From Paraburkholderia sacchari (lineage in GTDB: Bacteria; Pseudomonadota; Gammaproteobacteria; Burkholderiales; Burkholderiaceae), in assembly GCF_000785435.2 (NCBI RefSeq), contig NZ_JTDB02000016.1:39926-103925 (forward strand): a DNA stretch of 64,000 nt, written 5' to 3'. This document shows, in pieces, positions 43,793 to 52,748 of the stretch (the first letter of the stretch is position 1; every line of letters begins with the position of its first letter). The position numbers and the translations under genes are program-made. Below the pieces are notes generated by a model, which did no database searches, was not told where the DNA came from, and was given only the letters and a program-made list of their open reading frames with translations.

Positions 43793-44838
43793 CGAATCGA
43801 CCGTTGCGCGAACAAGCAGGAGCACAACCAGGAGCACAAGCAGAGCCGCCGGCGCAATCATCGCCGCCCGCGACCACGGCCGCGAGCGCGCGGCCCGTCG
43901 GCACGCGCTTTGGCTTTTCGAACTATCTGGGCCTCGCGCTCGCGCTGGTCGCGATGATCGTGCTGTTTTCGCTGCTGAGTTCGCACTTCCTGACCTACGA
44001 CACGTTCAGCACGATTGCGAACCAGATTCCCGATCTCGTCGTGATGTCGGTGGGCATGACGTTCGTGCTGATCATCGCAGGCATCGACCTCTCGGTGGGA
44101 TCGGTGCTGGCGCTCGGTGCGTCGGTGGTGAGCGTGGCGTCGCTCAAGTGGGGCCTCTCCGCGTTGCCCGCCGCGCTGCTCGGCGTGCTGGCCGCGGCGG
44201 CGACGGGCACGCTCACGGGCGCGGTCACGGTGGGGTGGCGCATTCCGTCCTTCATCGTCTCGCTTGGCGTGCTGGAGGCCGCGCGCGGCCTCGCATACCA
44301 GATGACGCATTCGCGCACGGCCTATATCGGCGATGCGTTCGATTTCCTCTCGAACCCGATTGCGTTCGGCATTTCCCCGGCGTTCCTGATCGCCGTCGCG
44401 GTGATGGTGATCGCGCAACTGGTGCTCACGCGCACGGTGTTCGGCCGCTATTTGATCGGCATCGGCACCAACGAGGAGGCGGTGCGCCTCGCGGGTGTCG
44501 ATCCGCGTCCGTACAAGATCATCGTGTTCGCGTTGATGGGCGCGCTTGCGGGGCTCGCGGCGCTGTTCCAGATTTCGCGCCTCGAAGCCGCCGATCCCAA
44601 CGCGGGCGTCGGCCTGGAGCTACAGGTGATCGCCGCCGTGGTGATCGGTGGCACGAGCCTGATGGGCGGGCGCGGTTCGGTCATCAGCACGTTCTTTGGC
44701 GTGCTGATCATTTCCGTGCTTGCGGCGGGGCTCGCTCAGATCGGCGCGAACGAGCCCACCAAGCGCATCATCACCGGCTTGGTGATCGTGGTCGCGGTGG
44801 TGCTCGACACGTATCGAAGCCGCCGCAAGGGCAAGTGA
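43789..44838 (+). CDS. rbsC: Ribose-type ABC transporter permease
   Basis: A 349-residue permease with an N-terminal low-complexity extension (Gln/Ala/Pro-rich, about 40 residues) before the first membrane helix, then about ten hydrophobic segments. The conserved VVMSVGMTFVLIIAGIDLSVGS and DPNAGVGLELQVIAAVVIGG segments mark the RbsC family. It overlaps rbsA by four bases (ATGA). Confidence 0.93.
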   Translation: MTNRPLREQAGAQPGAQAEPPAQSSPPATTAASARPVGTRFGFSNYLGLALALVAMIVLFSLLSSHFLTYDTFSTIANQIPDLVVMSVGMTFVLIIAGIDLSVGSVLALGASVVSVASLKWGLSALPAALLGVLAAAATGTLTGAVTVGWRIPSFIVSLGVLEAARGLAYQMTHSRTAYIGDAFDFLSNPIAFGISPAFLIAVAVMVIAQLVLTRTVFGRYLIGIGTNEEAVRLAGVDPRPYKIIVFALMGALAGLAALFQISRLEAADPNAGVGLELQVIAAVVIGGTSLMGGRGSVISTFFGVLIISVLAAGLAQIGANEPTKRIITGLVIVVAVVLDTYRSRRKGK

Positions 44839-44954
44839 TGCGGCAAGCAATGTGGCAAATGAGGGGCGAAGCAACAACAAGAACATGACGAGCGCGCAGC
44901 CGCGCGCCGCCAGCAGTAGAAAACGGGCAGGACGAAGCAGGAGCAACAGGGAAA

Positions 44955-45992
44955 ATGGCGACGATCAAAGATGTGGCCGCCGTGGCGGGGGTGTCTTTCA
45001 CGACGGTGTCGCATGTGGTGAACAACTCGCGGCCGGTGTCGGCGAATGTGCGGGCCAAGGTCGAGCAGGCGATTCGCGAGCTCAACTATGTGCCGTCGGC
45101 GGTCGCGCGCTCGCTCAAGGCGCGCTCGACGGCGACGATTGGGCTCGTGGTGCCCAACGGCACGAATCCGTATTTCGCGGAACTCGCGCGCGGCGTCGAG
45201 GACGGCTGCGCGCAAAAGGGTTACTGCGTGTTCTTCTGCAATTCCGATGACGACCCGGTCAAGCAGCGCAACTACCTGCGCGTGCTGCAGGAAAAGCGCA
45301 TCGACGGGCTGATCGTGGCGTCGGCGGGCGACGATGCCGTGCTCGCGGCGACGCTGGGCGAGACGCGCGAACCGATCGTCGTGGTGGACCGCAACATCGA
45401 AGGCCTCGACACCGATCTCGTGCAGATCGACCACGAGCGCGGCGCATGGCTCGCCACGCGCCATCTGATCGAGCTCGGGCATTCGCGGATCGGCTGCATC
45501 ACGGGGCCGGTCAGCGCCGCGGTGAGCGCAATGCGCATGCACGGCTTTCTGCGCGCGATGGCCGAGTGCGGCATCGAGATCGCGCCGGGCGCGATCGTCG
45601 AGGCCGACTTCTCGGGAGCGGGCGGCTATCGCGCGGCGGGGCAACTGTTCGATACCGTGCGGCCCAGCGCGATCTTCGCGAGCAACGACATGATGGGCAT
45701 CGGCGCGCTGCGGGCCGCGGCCGAGCGCGGCCTGCGCGTGCCGGCCGAATGCTCGATCATCGGCTTCGACGACATCGAGCTCGGCCAATTCACCTGGCCC
45801 GCGCTGTCCACGGTCGGCCAGCCGGTGCGGGAGCTGGGCGAGATGGCGGCGCTCACGCTGATCGAACGCATAGGCGCTGCCGGTCAGGCACGCAGTGACG
45901 CGCCGGTGCTCCGGCGAGTGATGGCGCCTCAACTCATGGAGCGCGAATCGACCGCGCCGTGGTGCGGCGCACAGGCATCGCTCGCGGCCTGA
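44955..45992 (+). CDS. rbsR: LacI family regulator of the ribose system
   Basis: A 345-residue LacI regulator. The helix-turn-helix is MATIKDVAAVAGVSFTTVSH and the hinge is NYVPSAVARSLKARST. The effector domain contains GLVVPNGTNPYFAELARGVE and FASNDMMGIGALRAAAERGL. An AGGAGCAACAGGG stretch precedes the ATG. It is between the permease and the kinase genes on the same strand and is the expected repressor of this locus. Confidence 0.9.
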   Translation: MATIKDVAAVAGVSFTTVSHVVNNSRPVSANVRAKVEQAIRELNYVPSAVARSLKARSTATIGLVVPNGTNPYFAELARGVEDGCAQKGYCVFFCNSDDDPVKQRNYLRVLQEKRIDGLIVASAGDDAVLAATLGETREPIVVVDRNIEGLDTDLVQIDHERGAWLATRHLIELGHSRIGCITGPVSAAVSAMRMHGFLRAMAECGIEIAPGAIVEADFSGAGGYRAAGQLFDTVRPSAIFASNDMMGIGALRAAAERGLRVPAECSIIGFDDIELGQFTWPALSTVGQPVRELGEMAALTLIERIGAAGQARSDAPVLRRVMAPQLMERESTAPWCGAQASLAA

Positions 45993-46049
45993 TACACGTG
46001 CGACGCGTGCATAATCGGCCGACTGGACAGATCACCGGAGGCACACGAA

Positions 46050-47054
46050 GTGGCGATTGACGAAGCTGCGCGCTCAGATGCGCAATCGAGTACGCAAGAC
46101 GGCGGCCAGCAGCGCGGCCGCGTGGCGGTGGTCGGCAGCCTGAACATGGACCTGGTCGCGCGCGCCCCGCGCCTGCCGCGCCCTGGCGAGACGCTCGCGG
46201 GCAGCGCTTTCACGCAGGTCGCGGGAGGCAAGGGCGGTAATCAGGCGGTTGCGGCGGCGCGGCTCGGCGCGCAGGTGGCGATGGTCGGCTGCGTGGGCGC
46301 CGACGCCAATGGCGAACTGCTGCGCGCCGGGCTCCTTGCCGAAGGCATCGATTGCGGCGCGCTCGACACCGAGCCGGAAGCGCCGACCGGCGTGGCGCTC
46401 ATCGTCGTCGACGACGCGAGCCAGAACGCCATCGTGATCGTCGCGGGCAGCAACGCCGCGGTGACGCCGGCAAGCCTGGCGCGCCACGAGGCAGCACTCG
46501 CGGCCGCCGACGTCGTCGTGTGCCAGCTCGAAACGCCGCCCGACGCGGTGCACGCTGCGCTCGCCGCCGCACGCCGGCTCGGCAAGATCACCATCCTCAA
46601 TCCCGCGCCGGCCACCGGTCCGCTGCCCGCGGCCTGGCTGCCGCTGATCGACTATCTCGTCCCCAACGAACTCGAAGCCGCGACGCTCACGGGCCTGCCG
46701 CTCGCCACGCCCGAGGACGCCGCGCGCGCAGCGCTTGCGCTGCGCCGCGCGGGGGCGCGCAACGTGCTGGTGACGCTCGGCGAGCAGGGCGTCTGCGCGT
46801 TGCTCGTCGCTGAAGCCCCGGATGCCGTGGACCTGGCGCGCCCGCCGGCGCCCGTGCATTGGGCCGCGCCCAAAGTGGCCGCGGTCGACACGACGGCGGC
46901 CGGCGATACCTTCATCGGCGCGCTGGCCGCGCGGCTCGCCGCTGGCGAGACGCCCGAGCAGGCGATCGAGTTCGCGCTGCGCGCGGCGTCGATCTCTGTG
47001 ACGCGCGCAGGGGCGCAACCGTCCATTCCTTCGCTCGACGAGATGGCGCGCTGA
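46050..47054 (+). CDS. rbsK: Ribokinase, PfkB family
   Basis: A 334-residue ribokinase with a GTG start; GGAGG lies about ten bases upstream. Signatures: VVGSLNMDLVARAPRLPRPG, TQVAGGKGGNQAVAAARLGA and the active-site VDTTAAGDTFIGALAARLAA. It phosphorylates ribose to ribose-5-phosphate. No rbsD (ribose pyranase) gene is found in the neighbourhood. A small N-terminal extension before VVGSLN adds about 25 residues compared with E. coli RbsK. Confidence 0.92.
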   Translation: MAIDEAARSDAQSSTQDGGQQRGRVAVVGSLNMDLVARAPRLPRPGETLAGSAFTQVAGGKGGNQAVAAARLGAQVAMVGCVGADANGELLRAGLLAEGIDCGALDTEPEAPTGVALIVVDDASQNAIVIVAGSNAAVTPASLARHEAALAAADVVVCQLETPPDAVHAALAAARRLGKITILNPAPATGPLPAAWLPLIDYLVPNELEAATLTGLPLATPEDAARAALALRRAGARNVLVTLGEQGVCALLVAEAPDAVDLARPPAPVHWAAPKVAAVDTTAAGDTFIGALAARLAAGETPEQAIEFALRAASISVTRAGAQPSIPSLDEMAR

Positions 47055-47143
47055 AACACGGTGGAGAAATGCGTGCCGCAACATTTGTTTTTGTAATTTA
47101 TCTGTTAGCTATTTCTGCCTTCTCCTCATATCTGATAACTATT

Positions 47144-47171
47144 TCAAGCCTCCCGGACGCGGTGCCGTAAA
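47144..47171 (+). promoter_or_regulatory. Candidate sigma-28 (FliA) promoter for the chemoreceptor
   Basis: TCAAG at 47144-47148 and GCCGTAAA at 47164-47171 are separated by 15 bp, matching the flagellar sigma-28 consensus (TAAA-N15-GCCGATAA) well. It lies about 70 bases before the chemoreceptor gene. Confidence 0.5.
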
Positions 47172-47200
47172 TACATGCTGGGGCAACAGCCCGCAAATTC

Positions 47201-47219
47201 GGGGCCGGAAATCGGCCCC
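47201..47219. repeat. Hairpin in the chemoreceptor leader
   Basis: GGGGCCG-GAAAT-CGGCCCC, a 7-bp perfect stem 20 bases before the start codon; no T-run follows. Confidence 0.5.
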
Positions 47220-47239
47220 ACGGCAAGCACGGGAGAGTC

Positions 47240-49021
47240 ATGAACAAAGGCATCAGCATCAAGGCGCGCATCGGCCTCACGATGGGGTTTCTGGCGGCGC
47301 TCATCGTTATTGTCGGCGCAGTGGGGTTGCTTGGCCTGACGCACTCGAACGAGGCCTACCGCACCACCTACAGCGACCAGATGCCGAGCAGCCACTCGGT
47401 CAACCTCGCCGAAATTTATGCGGCGCGCGAGCGGCTCGCGCTCGATCGCGCGGCGTTCGAGATCGGCACGCCCGACAGCACCGCTACGCTCGCGCGCGCC
47501 CGCATGCTGCGCGGCGTCTCCAACGATTACTGGAAGCAGTACATGAGCTTGGCGCACGATGCCCAGGAGGAGCGTCTCGCGCAGGACGTTGCCGCGCGGC
47601 GCGCCGCGTTCCAGCAAGCCGCTGACGACTTTGCCGCCAACATTGCGGCAGCGGATCAAAGCAAGATCGTCAGCGGCGCCAATGCGCTGCAAGCCGCGTA
47701 CACCCAGCTTTCGCAAGCCGATCTCGAACTCGACAAACTGCAGGGCACGCTCGCGCGAGCAGGCTTTGAAGAGGCGGAAGCGGCGTTCGGCCAGTTGCGC
47801 ATGGCCGTGATCGCCGTGCTGCTGATCGGCATTGGCGCGGCCGCGTATTCATTCATCATGCTGCGCCGCGCCATCGCCGGACCGCTGAGCGAGGCGCTTG
47901 GCGCGTTCTCCGCCATCTCGGCGGGCGATTTGAGCCGTCCCATCGTGGTGCGCTCGCGCGACGAGATGGGCGAGTTGCTGGGCGGCGTGGCGCGCATGCA
48001 GCACAGCCTGAGCGACACCGTGCGCTCGGTGCGCGGCGGCACCGAAGCGATCGCCACGGCCACGCGCCAGATCGCGGCCGGGAACATCGACCTTTCGTCG
48101 CGCACCGAAGAGCAGGCTTCGGCGTTGCAGGAAACCGCCGCGAGCATGGAGGAACTCACCGGCACGGTGAAGCAGAACGCCGAAAATGCCCGCCAGGCGA
48201 GCGCGCTGGCCGCCAGCGCATCGGATATCGCCAACAAGGGCAGCCGCGTCGTGAGCGAGGTGGTGGGCACGATGGGCGAGATCAACCAGAGTTCGGCGAA
48301 GATTGCCGATATCATCGCGATCATCGAAGGGATCGCCTTTCAAACCAATATCCTCGCGCTCAATGCCGCCGTGGAAGCCGCGCGCGCGGGCGAGGAGGGG
48401 CGCGGCTTCGCGGTCGTGGCAGGCGAGGTGCGCAGCCTCGCGCAGCGCTCGTCGGCGGCGGCCAAGGAGATCAAGGGGCTGATCGACACCTCGGTCGAGC
48501 GCGTGCATGCGGGTTCCGCGCTCGTCGACGAGGCGGGGCGCACGATGGCGGAGATCATCGGCGCCGTGCAGCGCGTGACCGACATCATGGGCGAGATTTC
48601 GGCGGCTTCGCAGGAGCAGTCCGGCGGCATCGATCAAATGGCGCGCGCCGTCACGCAAATGGACGAGGTGACGCAGCAGAACGCGGCGCTAGTGGAAGAG
48701 GCCGCCGCAGCCGCGCAGTCGCTCGAAGACCAGGCGAGCCGGCTGCGTGCCGCTGTCGCCGTGTTCAAGCTCGACGACTCGCACACCTGCGGAATCATCG
48801 AGCGCGATTTGCGGGGCGGTATGGCGTCTGCCTCGCCGCCCGGGGGCGCGAAGCCCGCGGCGCGTCCGGCGGTGAAGCCCGCCGTGCGCACTGGGGCGGT
48901 CGCTGTGCGCACGCCGGCGCCCGTGCGCGCAGCGCAGATGGCAAGTCCGGCGGCAAAATCGACCGCAAATCCAGTTGCACCGGCCGCAGCGGATTCGAGC
49001 GACGACTGGGAGACCTTCTGA
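47240..49021 (+). CDS. Methyl-accepting chemotaxis protein
   Basis: A 593-residue receptor. A first membrane helix (about 10-32) is followed by a 160-residue four-helix-bundle sensor, a second membrane helix (about 190-212), HAMP (SAISAGDLSRPIVVRSRDEM), and a signalling domain with the tip IIEGIAFQTNILALNAAVEA. The C-terminus is Ala/Pro-rich and ends in DDWETF, a pentapeptide-like tail that resembles the NWETF docking site for CheR and CheB. The sensor type (Tar-like, 4HB) does not reveal the attractant. Confidence 0.92.
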   Translation: MNKGISIKARIGLTMGFLAALIVIVGAVGLLGLTHSNEAYRTTYSDQMPSSHSVNLAEIYAARERLALDRAAFEIGTPDSTATLARARMLRGVSNDYWKQYMSLAHDAQEERLAQDVAARRAAFQQAADDFAANIAAADQSKIVSGANALQAAYTQLSQADLELDKLQGTLARAGFEEAEAAFGQLRMAVIAVLLIGIGAAAYSFIMLRRAIAGPLSEALGAFSAISAGDLSRPIVVRSRDEMGELLGGVARMQHSLSDTVRSVRGGTEAIATATRQIAAGNIDLSSRTEEQASALQETAASMEELTGTVKQNAENARQASALAASASDIANKGSRVVSEVVGTMGEINQSSAKIADIIAIIEGIAFQTNILALNAAVEAARAGEEGRGFAVVAGEVRSLAQRSSAAAKEIKGLIDTSVERVHAGSALVDEAGRTMAEIIGAVQRVTDIMGEISAASQEQSGGIDQMARAVTQMDEVTQQNAALVEEAAAAAQSLEDQASRLRAAVAVFKLDDSHTCGIIERDLRGGMASASPPGGAKPAARPAVKPAVRTGAVAVRTPAPVRAAQMASPAAKSTANPVAPAAADSSDDWETF

Positions 49022-49073
49022 CGCGCGGCTGTCGCGAGCGGCATGTGTCGCGAGCCACCGTGTTTGACGAATC

Positions 49074-49098
49074 GCCGCTGCTTTGCAGCGGCTTTTTT
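49074..49098 (+). terminator. Terminator of the chemoreceptor gene
   Basis: A perfect 8-bp stem (49074-49081 with 49085-49092), loop TTT, then six T. Confidence 0.9.
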
Positions 49099-49337
49099 AT
49101 GCCTGCGATGCAGGCGCACGCGCTGCACGAAGCCGGTTACGGTACATTGTGAATCTTGTCACGCGCGCGGACGGGGACGCACGGTACACTGCGCAGCCGC
49201 TTTCGCGGCGAGGGGCCAGGCGCCGCAAGCGCACTGCAACACGGCGCGACATCACGCCGTCATGCCGGCTCGACGCACGGTCGCGCTGCCGGCGCACGTA
49301 CAAGCACGCATACGCACGCACAAGAAAGGATCCAGAC
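49099..49337. other. Intergenic region before the hydratase gene
   Basis: No gene is evident. ACGGTACA occurs twice (near 49139 and 49190), the only repeat seen. Confidence 0.4.
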
Positions 49338-50099
49338 ATGACTCGTGACGATCTCGCGCAGCGCCTCGTGGCGGCGCGCAGCCGCCATCAGATGATCGAG
49401 ACGCTGGCGCCCGAATGGCTGCCGCCCGACGCCGCCACAGCCTACGCGATCCAGCAAGCCGTACTCGCGGGGATGGGCACCGCCACGGGTGGCTGGAAGA
49501 TCGGCGCGCGCGCGCCCGGCGGCGCGGGGTCGGGCGCACCGTTGCCCTCGACGCACGTGTACGCCTCGCCCGCGTGCGTCGAACGCCAGTCGTTCTTCCG
49601 CGTGCTGGTCGAGCTCGAGATCGCCTTCCGCTTTGCCGAACCGGTCTCCCCGCGCGCCGACGTCTATGCGCGCGACGAGGTGCTCGCGCTCGTGGGGCAA
49701 ATCCTGCCCGCCATCGAAATCGTCGACAGCCGCTTTGCCGAATGGCCGAACGTCGCGCCGCTCGCGCAGCTTGCCGATGCGCAGAACAACGGCGCGCTCG
49801 TGACCGGCCATGCGCAGCCTTACGCGGCGCTCGCGCGTGCGCTCGACTTCGTCGCGCCCGAACTCGAACTCACCTTCGATGGTGTGTCGCTCGTGCCGGA
49901 AATGGCGGGTAATCCCGCAGGCGATCCGCGCGAACTGCTGGTCTGGTTCGTCAATCATTGCGCCGCGATGGGCATCACCATCGAACCCGAATGGACCATC
50001 ACCACGGGTTCATACGTAGGGGCGCACCGCATCGAGGGCGCGGGCCTGCTGCACGGTCATATCGACGGCCTGGGCGAGGTCGAGATCGAGTTCGTCTGA
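49338..50099 (+). CDS. 2-keto-4-pentenoate hydratase-like protein
   Basis: A 253-residue protein of the fumarylacetoacetate hydrolase/MhpD group. It opens MTRDDLAQRLVAARSRHQMI, with the AYAIQQAVLAG and GGWKIGAR segments of hydratases, metal-site residues in VLVELEIAFRF (Glu-x-Glu) and IEIVDSRFAEW (Glu/Asp), and DGLGEVEIEFV at the end. It is expected to add water to a 2-keto-4-enoate in the lower path of aromatic degradation. AAGAAAGG before the ATG sets the start. No pathway partners are nearby. Confidence 0.85.
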   Translation: MTRDDLAQRLVAARSRHQMIETLAPEWLPPDAATAYAIQQAVLAGMGTATGGWKIGARAPGGAGSGAPLPSTHVYASPACVERQSFFRVLVELEIAFRFAEPVSPRADVYARDEVLALVGQILPAIEIVDSRFAEWPNVAPLAQLADAQNNGALVTGHAQPYAALARALDFVAPELELTFDGVSLVPEMAGNPAGDPRELLVWFVNHCAAMGITIEPEWTITTGSYVGAHRIEGAGLLHGHIDGLGEVEIEFV

Positions 50100-50667
50100 A
50101 GCAAAGCGCGCGCGGGATTCGCCCGCGACACCATGCCCAGTCAACTCAGCTGAAAGCCACTACAGCCAGCAGGGGCAGCGCGCGTTCATCGTCCCATGCA
50201 TGAATGCGCGCCAACTCACCGACACCTGCTCATGTGCCGCATATAACGAATAAATAATCACTCGCGCATGATTGCAACGGCGCATGACGCGGCAGCGGAC
50301 AGACAGCCCGCGCTGTTACAAACATGGCGTTACAAGTAAGGCGTTGTGATCTGTACACGGCTTGCACGGCCGCGCGTTTTATGAAGAAGCGCTCGCGCGC
50401 GGGGCAGAGGGTGAAGTAGCGGCGGGCTTGCTGCTCGAGCGTCGATTCGCGGTGCGATGCCGCGTGCTCGCGGAGTGGAATTTGCGGGTAGGCCAATGAT
50501 TGTACGGCGTCGCAGGCCAAGCTCCAAGCACTCGAGTTTGAACTTTCAATCAGGCTCGATTTTTGTGTGAAAAAAAATTCGAAAAGGTTTAGGATGAATT
50601 CGAGCGATGTCGTTTCCGAATAGCGCGCCGCGCACGACATCGGTCCAGATCTCGGCGAGGAGGTAGC
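50100..50667. other. 568-bp region upstream of prkA
   Basis: No clear gene. A short minus-strand frame at 50330-50527 is Arg/Pro-rich and lacks coding character. Near 50560-50590 the sequence turns A-rich and probably holds the prkA promoter, but I cannot assign a sigma factor. Confidence 0.4.
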
Positions 50668-52590
50668 ATGGATATCTACAGCAGCTTCGCGACCCGCTTC
50701 GAAAAAACGCGAGAGGAAGAGTTCTCGCTTGAGGAGTATCTCGCGCTCTGCAAAGAAGATCCCAGTGCGTACGCCACGGCTGGCGAACGCATGCTGACGG
50801 CAATCGGGGAACCAGAACAGATCGATACTCGCAACGATCCGCGCCTGTCGCGCATCTTTGCCAATAAGGTCATCAAGGTCTATCCGGCGTTCCGCGAGTT
50901 TTATGGCATGGAAGAGGTGATCGAGCAGGTGGTCGCGTACTTCCGTCACGCGGCGCAGGGGCTCGAAGAGAAGAAGCAGATCCTCTACTTGCTGGGCCCG
51001 GTGGGCGGCGGCAAGTCTTCCATTGCGGAGCGGCTCAAGCAGCTCATGGAGCGCGTGCCGTTTTACTCGATCAAGGGCTCGCCCGTGAACGAGTCGCCGC
51101 TCGGTCTCTTCGACTACGACGAGGATGGCCCCATCCTCGAAGAGCAATACGGCATTCCGCGCCGCTATCTGAAGAGCATCCTGAGCCCATGGGCCGTCAA
51201 GCGCCTGCACGAATATAACGGCGACATCCGCAAGTTCCGCGTGGTGCGCCGCTATCCGTCGATCCTGCGGCAGATCGGCATCGCGAAAACCGAGCCGGGC
51301 GACGAGAATAATCAGGACATTTCCTCGCTCGTCGGCAAGGTCGACATCCGCAAGCTCGAACAATACGCGCAGGACGATGCGGACGCCTACAGCTATTCCG
51401 GCGGCCTGTGCCTCGCGAATCAGGGCTTGCTTGAATTCGTCGAAATGTTCAAGGCGCCGATCAAGGTGCTGCACCCGCTGCTCACGGCCACCCAGGAAGG
51501 CAACTTCAAGGGCACCGAAGGATTCGGCGCGATTCCGTTCAACGGCATCATCCTTGCGCACTCGAACGAATCTGAGTGGAAGGCATTCCGCAATAACCGC
51601 AATAATGAAGCGCTGCTCGACCGGATTTTTGTGGTGAAGGTGCCATATTGCCTGCGCTATTCGGAAGAGATGAAGATCTACGAGAAGCTGCTGCGGAACT
51701 CGTCGCTCGCCGACTCGGTGTGCGCGCCGGGCACGCTCAAGATGATGTCGCAGTTCTCGGTGCTCACGCGCTTGCAGGAGCCCGAGAATTCGAGCCTCTT
51801 CTCGAAGATGCAGGTGTACGACGGCGAGAACCTCAAGGACACCGATCCGAAGGCCAAGTCGTATCAGGAATACCGCGACTTCGCCGGCGTCGACGAGGGC
51901 ATGGCCGGGGTTTCCACGCGCTTCGCGTTCAAGATCCTCTCGCGCGTGTTCAACTTCGATTCGACCGAAGTGGCGGCGAACCCCGTGCACCTCATGTACG
52001 TGCTCGAGCAGCAGATCGAACGCGAGCAATTCCCGCCGGAGACAGAGCAAAAGTATCTGTCGTTCGTGAAGGACGTGTTGGCCTCGCGTTATGCCGAGTT
52101 CATCGGCAAGGAGATCCAGACCGCTTACCTCGAATCGTATTCTGAATACGGGCAGAACATCTTCGATCGCTATGTCACGTACGCCGACTTCTGGATTCAG
52201 GACCAGGAGTTCCGCGACCATGACACGGGCGAAAGTTTCGACCGCGCGGCGCTGAACGCGGAACTGGAGAAGATCGAGAAGCCCGCGGGCATCAGCAACC
52301 CGAAGGACTTCCGCAACGAGATCGTGAACTTCGTGCTGCGCGCGCGCGCAGGCAACGCCGGCAAGAACCCGGCGTGGATCAGCTACGAGAAACTGCGCGT
52401 GGTGATCGAGAAGAAAATGTTCTCGAATACGGAAGAACTTTTGCCGGTCGTCTCGTTCAATGCAAAGGGATCGGCGGAAGAACAGCGCAAGCATGAAGAC
52501 TTCGTCAATCGCATGGTGGCGAAGGGCTATACGCCCAAGCAGGTCCGGTTGTTGTGCGACTGGTATCTGCGCGTGCGCAAGTCGTCATGA
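50668..52590 (+). CDS. prkA: PrkA family serine protein kinase
   Basis: A 640-residue YeaG/PrkA protein. The N-terminal AAA+-like domain has Walker A LGPVGGGKSSIAERLK (GPVGGGKS at about 110-117) and continues through NRNNEALLDRIFVVKVPYCL; the C-terminal part holds the kinase-like region. Such proteins act with YeaH and SpoVR in stationary-phase, nitrogen and general stress. AGGAGG lies seven bases before the ATG at 50668. It is the first gene of the operon. Confidence 0.95.
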   Translation: MDIYSSFATRFEKTREEEFSLEEYLALCKEDPSAYATAGERMLTAIGEPEQIDTRNDPRLSRIFANKVIKVYPAFREFYGMEEVIEQVVAYFRHAAQGLEEKKQILYLLGPVGGGKSSIAERLKQLMERVPFYSIKGSPVNESPLGLFDYDEDGPILEEQYGIPRRYLKSILSPWAVKRLHEYNGDIRKFRVVRRYPSILRQIGIAKTEPGDENNQDISSLVGKVDIRKLEQYAQDDADAYSYSGGLCLANQGLLEFVEMFKAPIKVLHPLLTATQEGNFKGTEGFGAIPFNGIILAHSNESEWKAFRNNRNNEALLDRIFVVKVPYCLRYSEEMKIYEKLLRNSSLADSVCAPGTLKMMSQFSVLTRLQEPENSSLFSKMQVYDGENLKDTDPKAKSYQEYRDFAGVDEGMAGVSTRFAFKILSRVFNFDSTEVAANPVHLMYVLEQQIEREQFPPETEQKYLSFVKDVLASRYAEFIGKEIQTAYLESYSEYGQNIFDRYVTYADFWIQDQEFRDHDTGESFDRAALNAELEKIEKPAGISNPKDFRNEIVNFVLRARAGNAGKNPAWISYEKLRVVIEKKMFSNTEELLPVVSFNAKGSAEEQRKHEDFVNRMVAKGYTPKQVRLLCDWYLRVRKSS

Positions 52591-52748
52591 GCGCAGAGGC
52601 AATACCTTCCTGCTGCGCCGCTGCACGTTTCATGCGGCGGCGCAAAAAGGAAATCCGGCGGGGCGCAGGCTACGTAGCCGTGAGCAACTGAACGTGGCAT
52701 TCCAGACTGCGCACCTCGCCCATTCGAAACGTGAGCGGGAGACTGGAT

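Noticed and set aside
50330..50527. Short minus-strand frame upstream of prkA
   Set aside because: Arg- and Pro-rich with no ribosome-binding site, and it lies in the likely promoter region.
50230..52494. Long minus-strand open frame opposite prkA
   Set aside because: It mirrors the prkA codon pattern, encodes a composition unlike any protein family, and prkA is a clear gene on the other strand.
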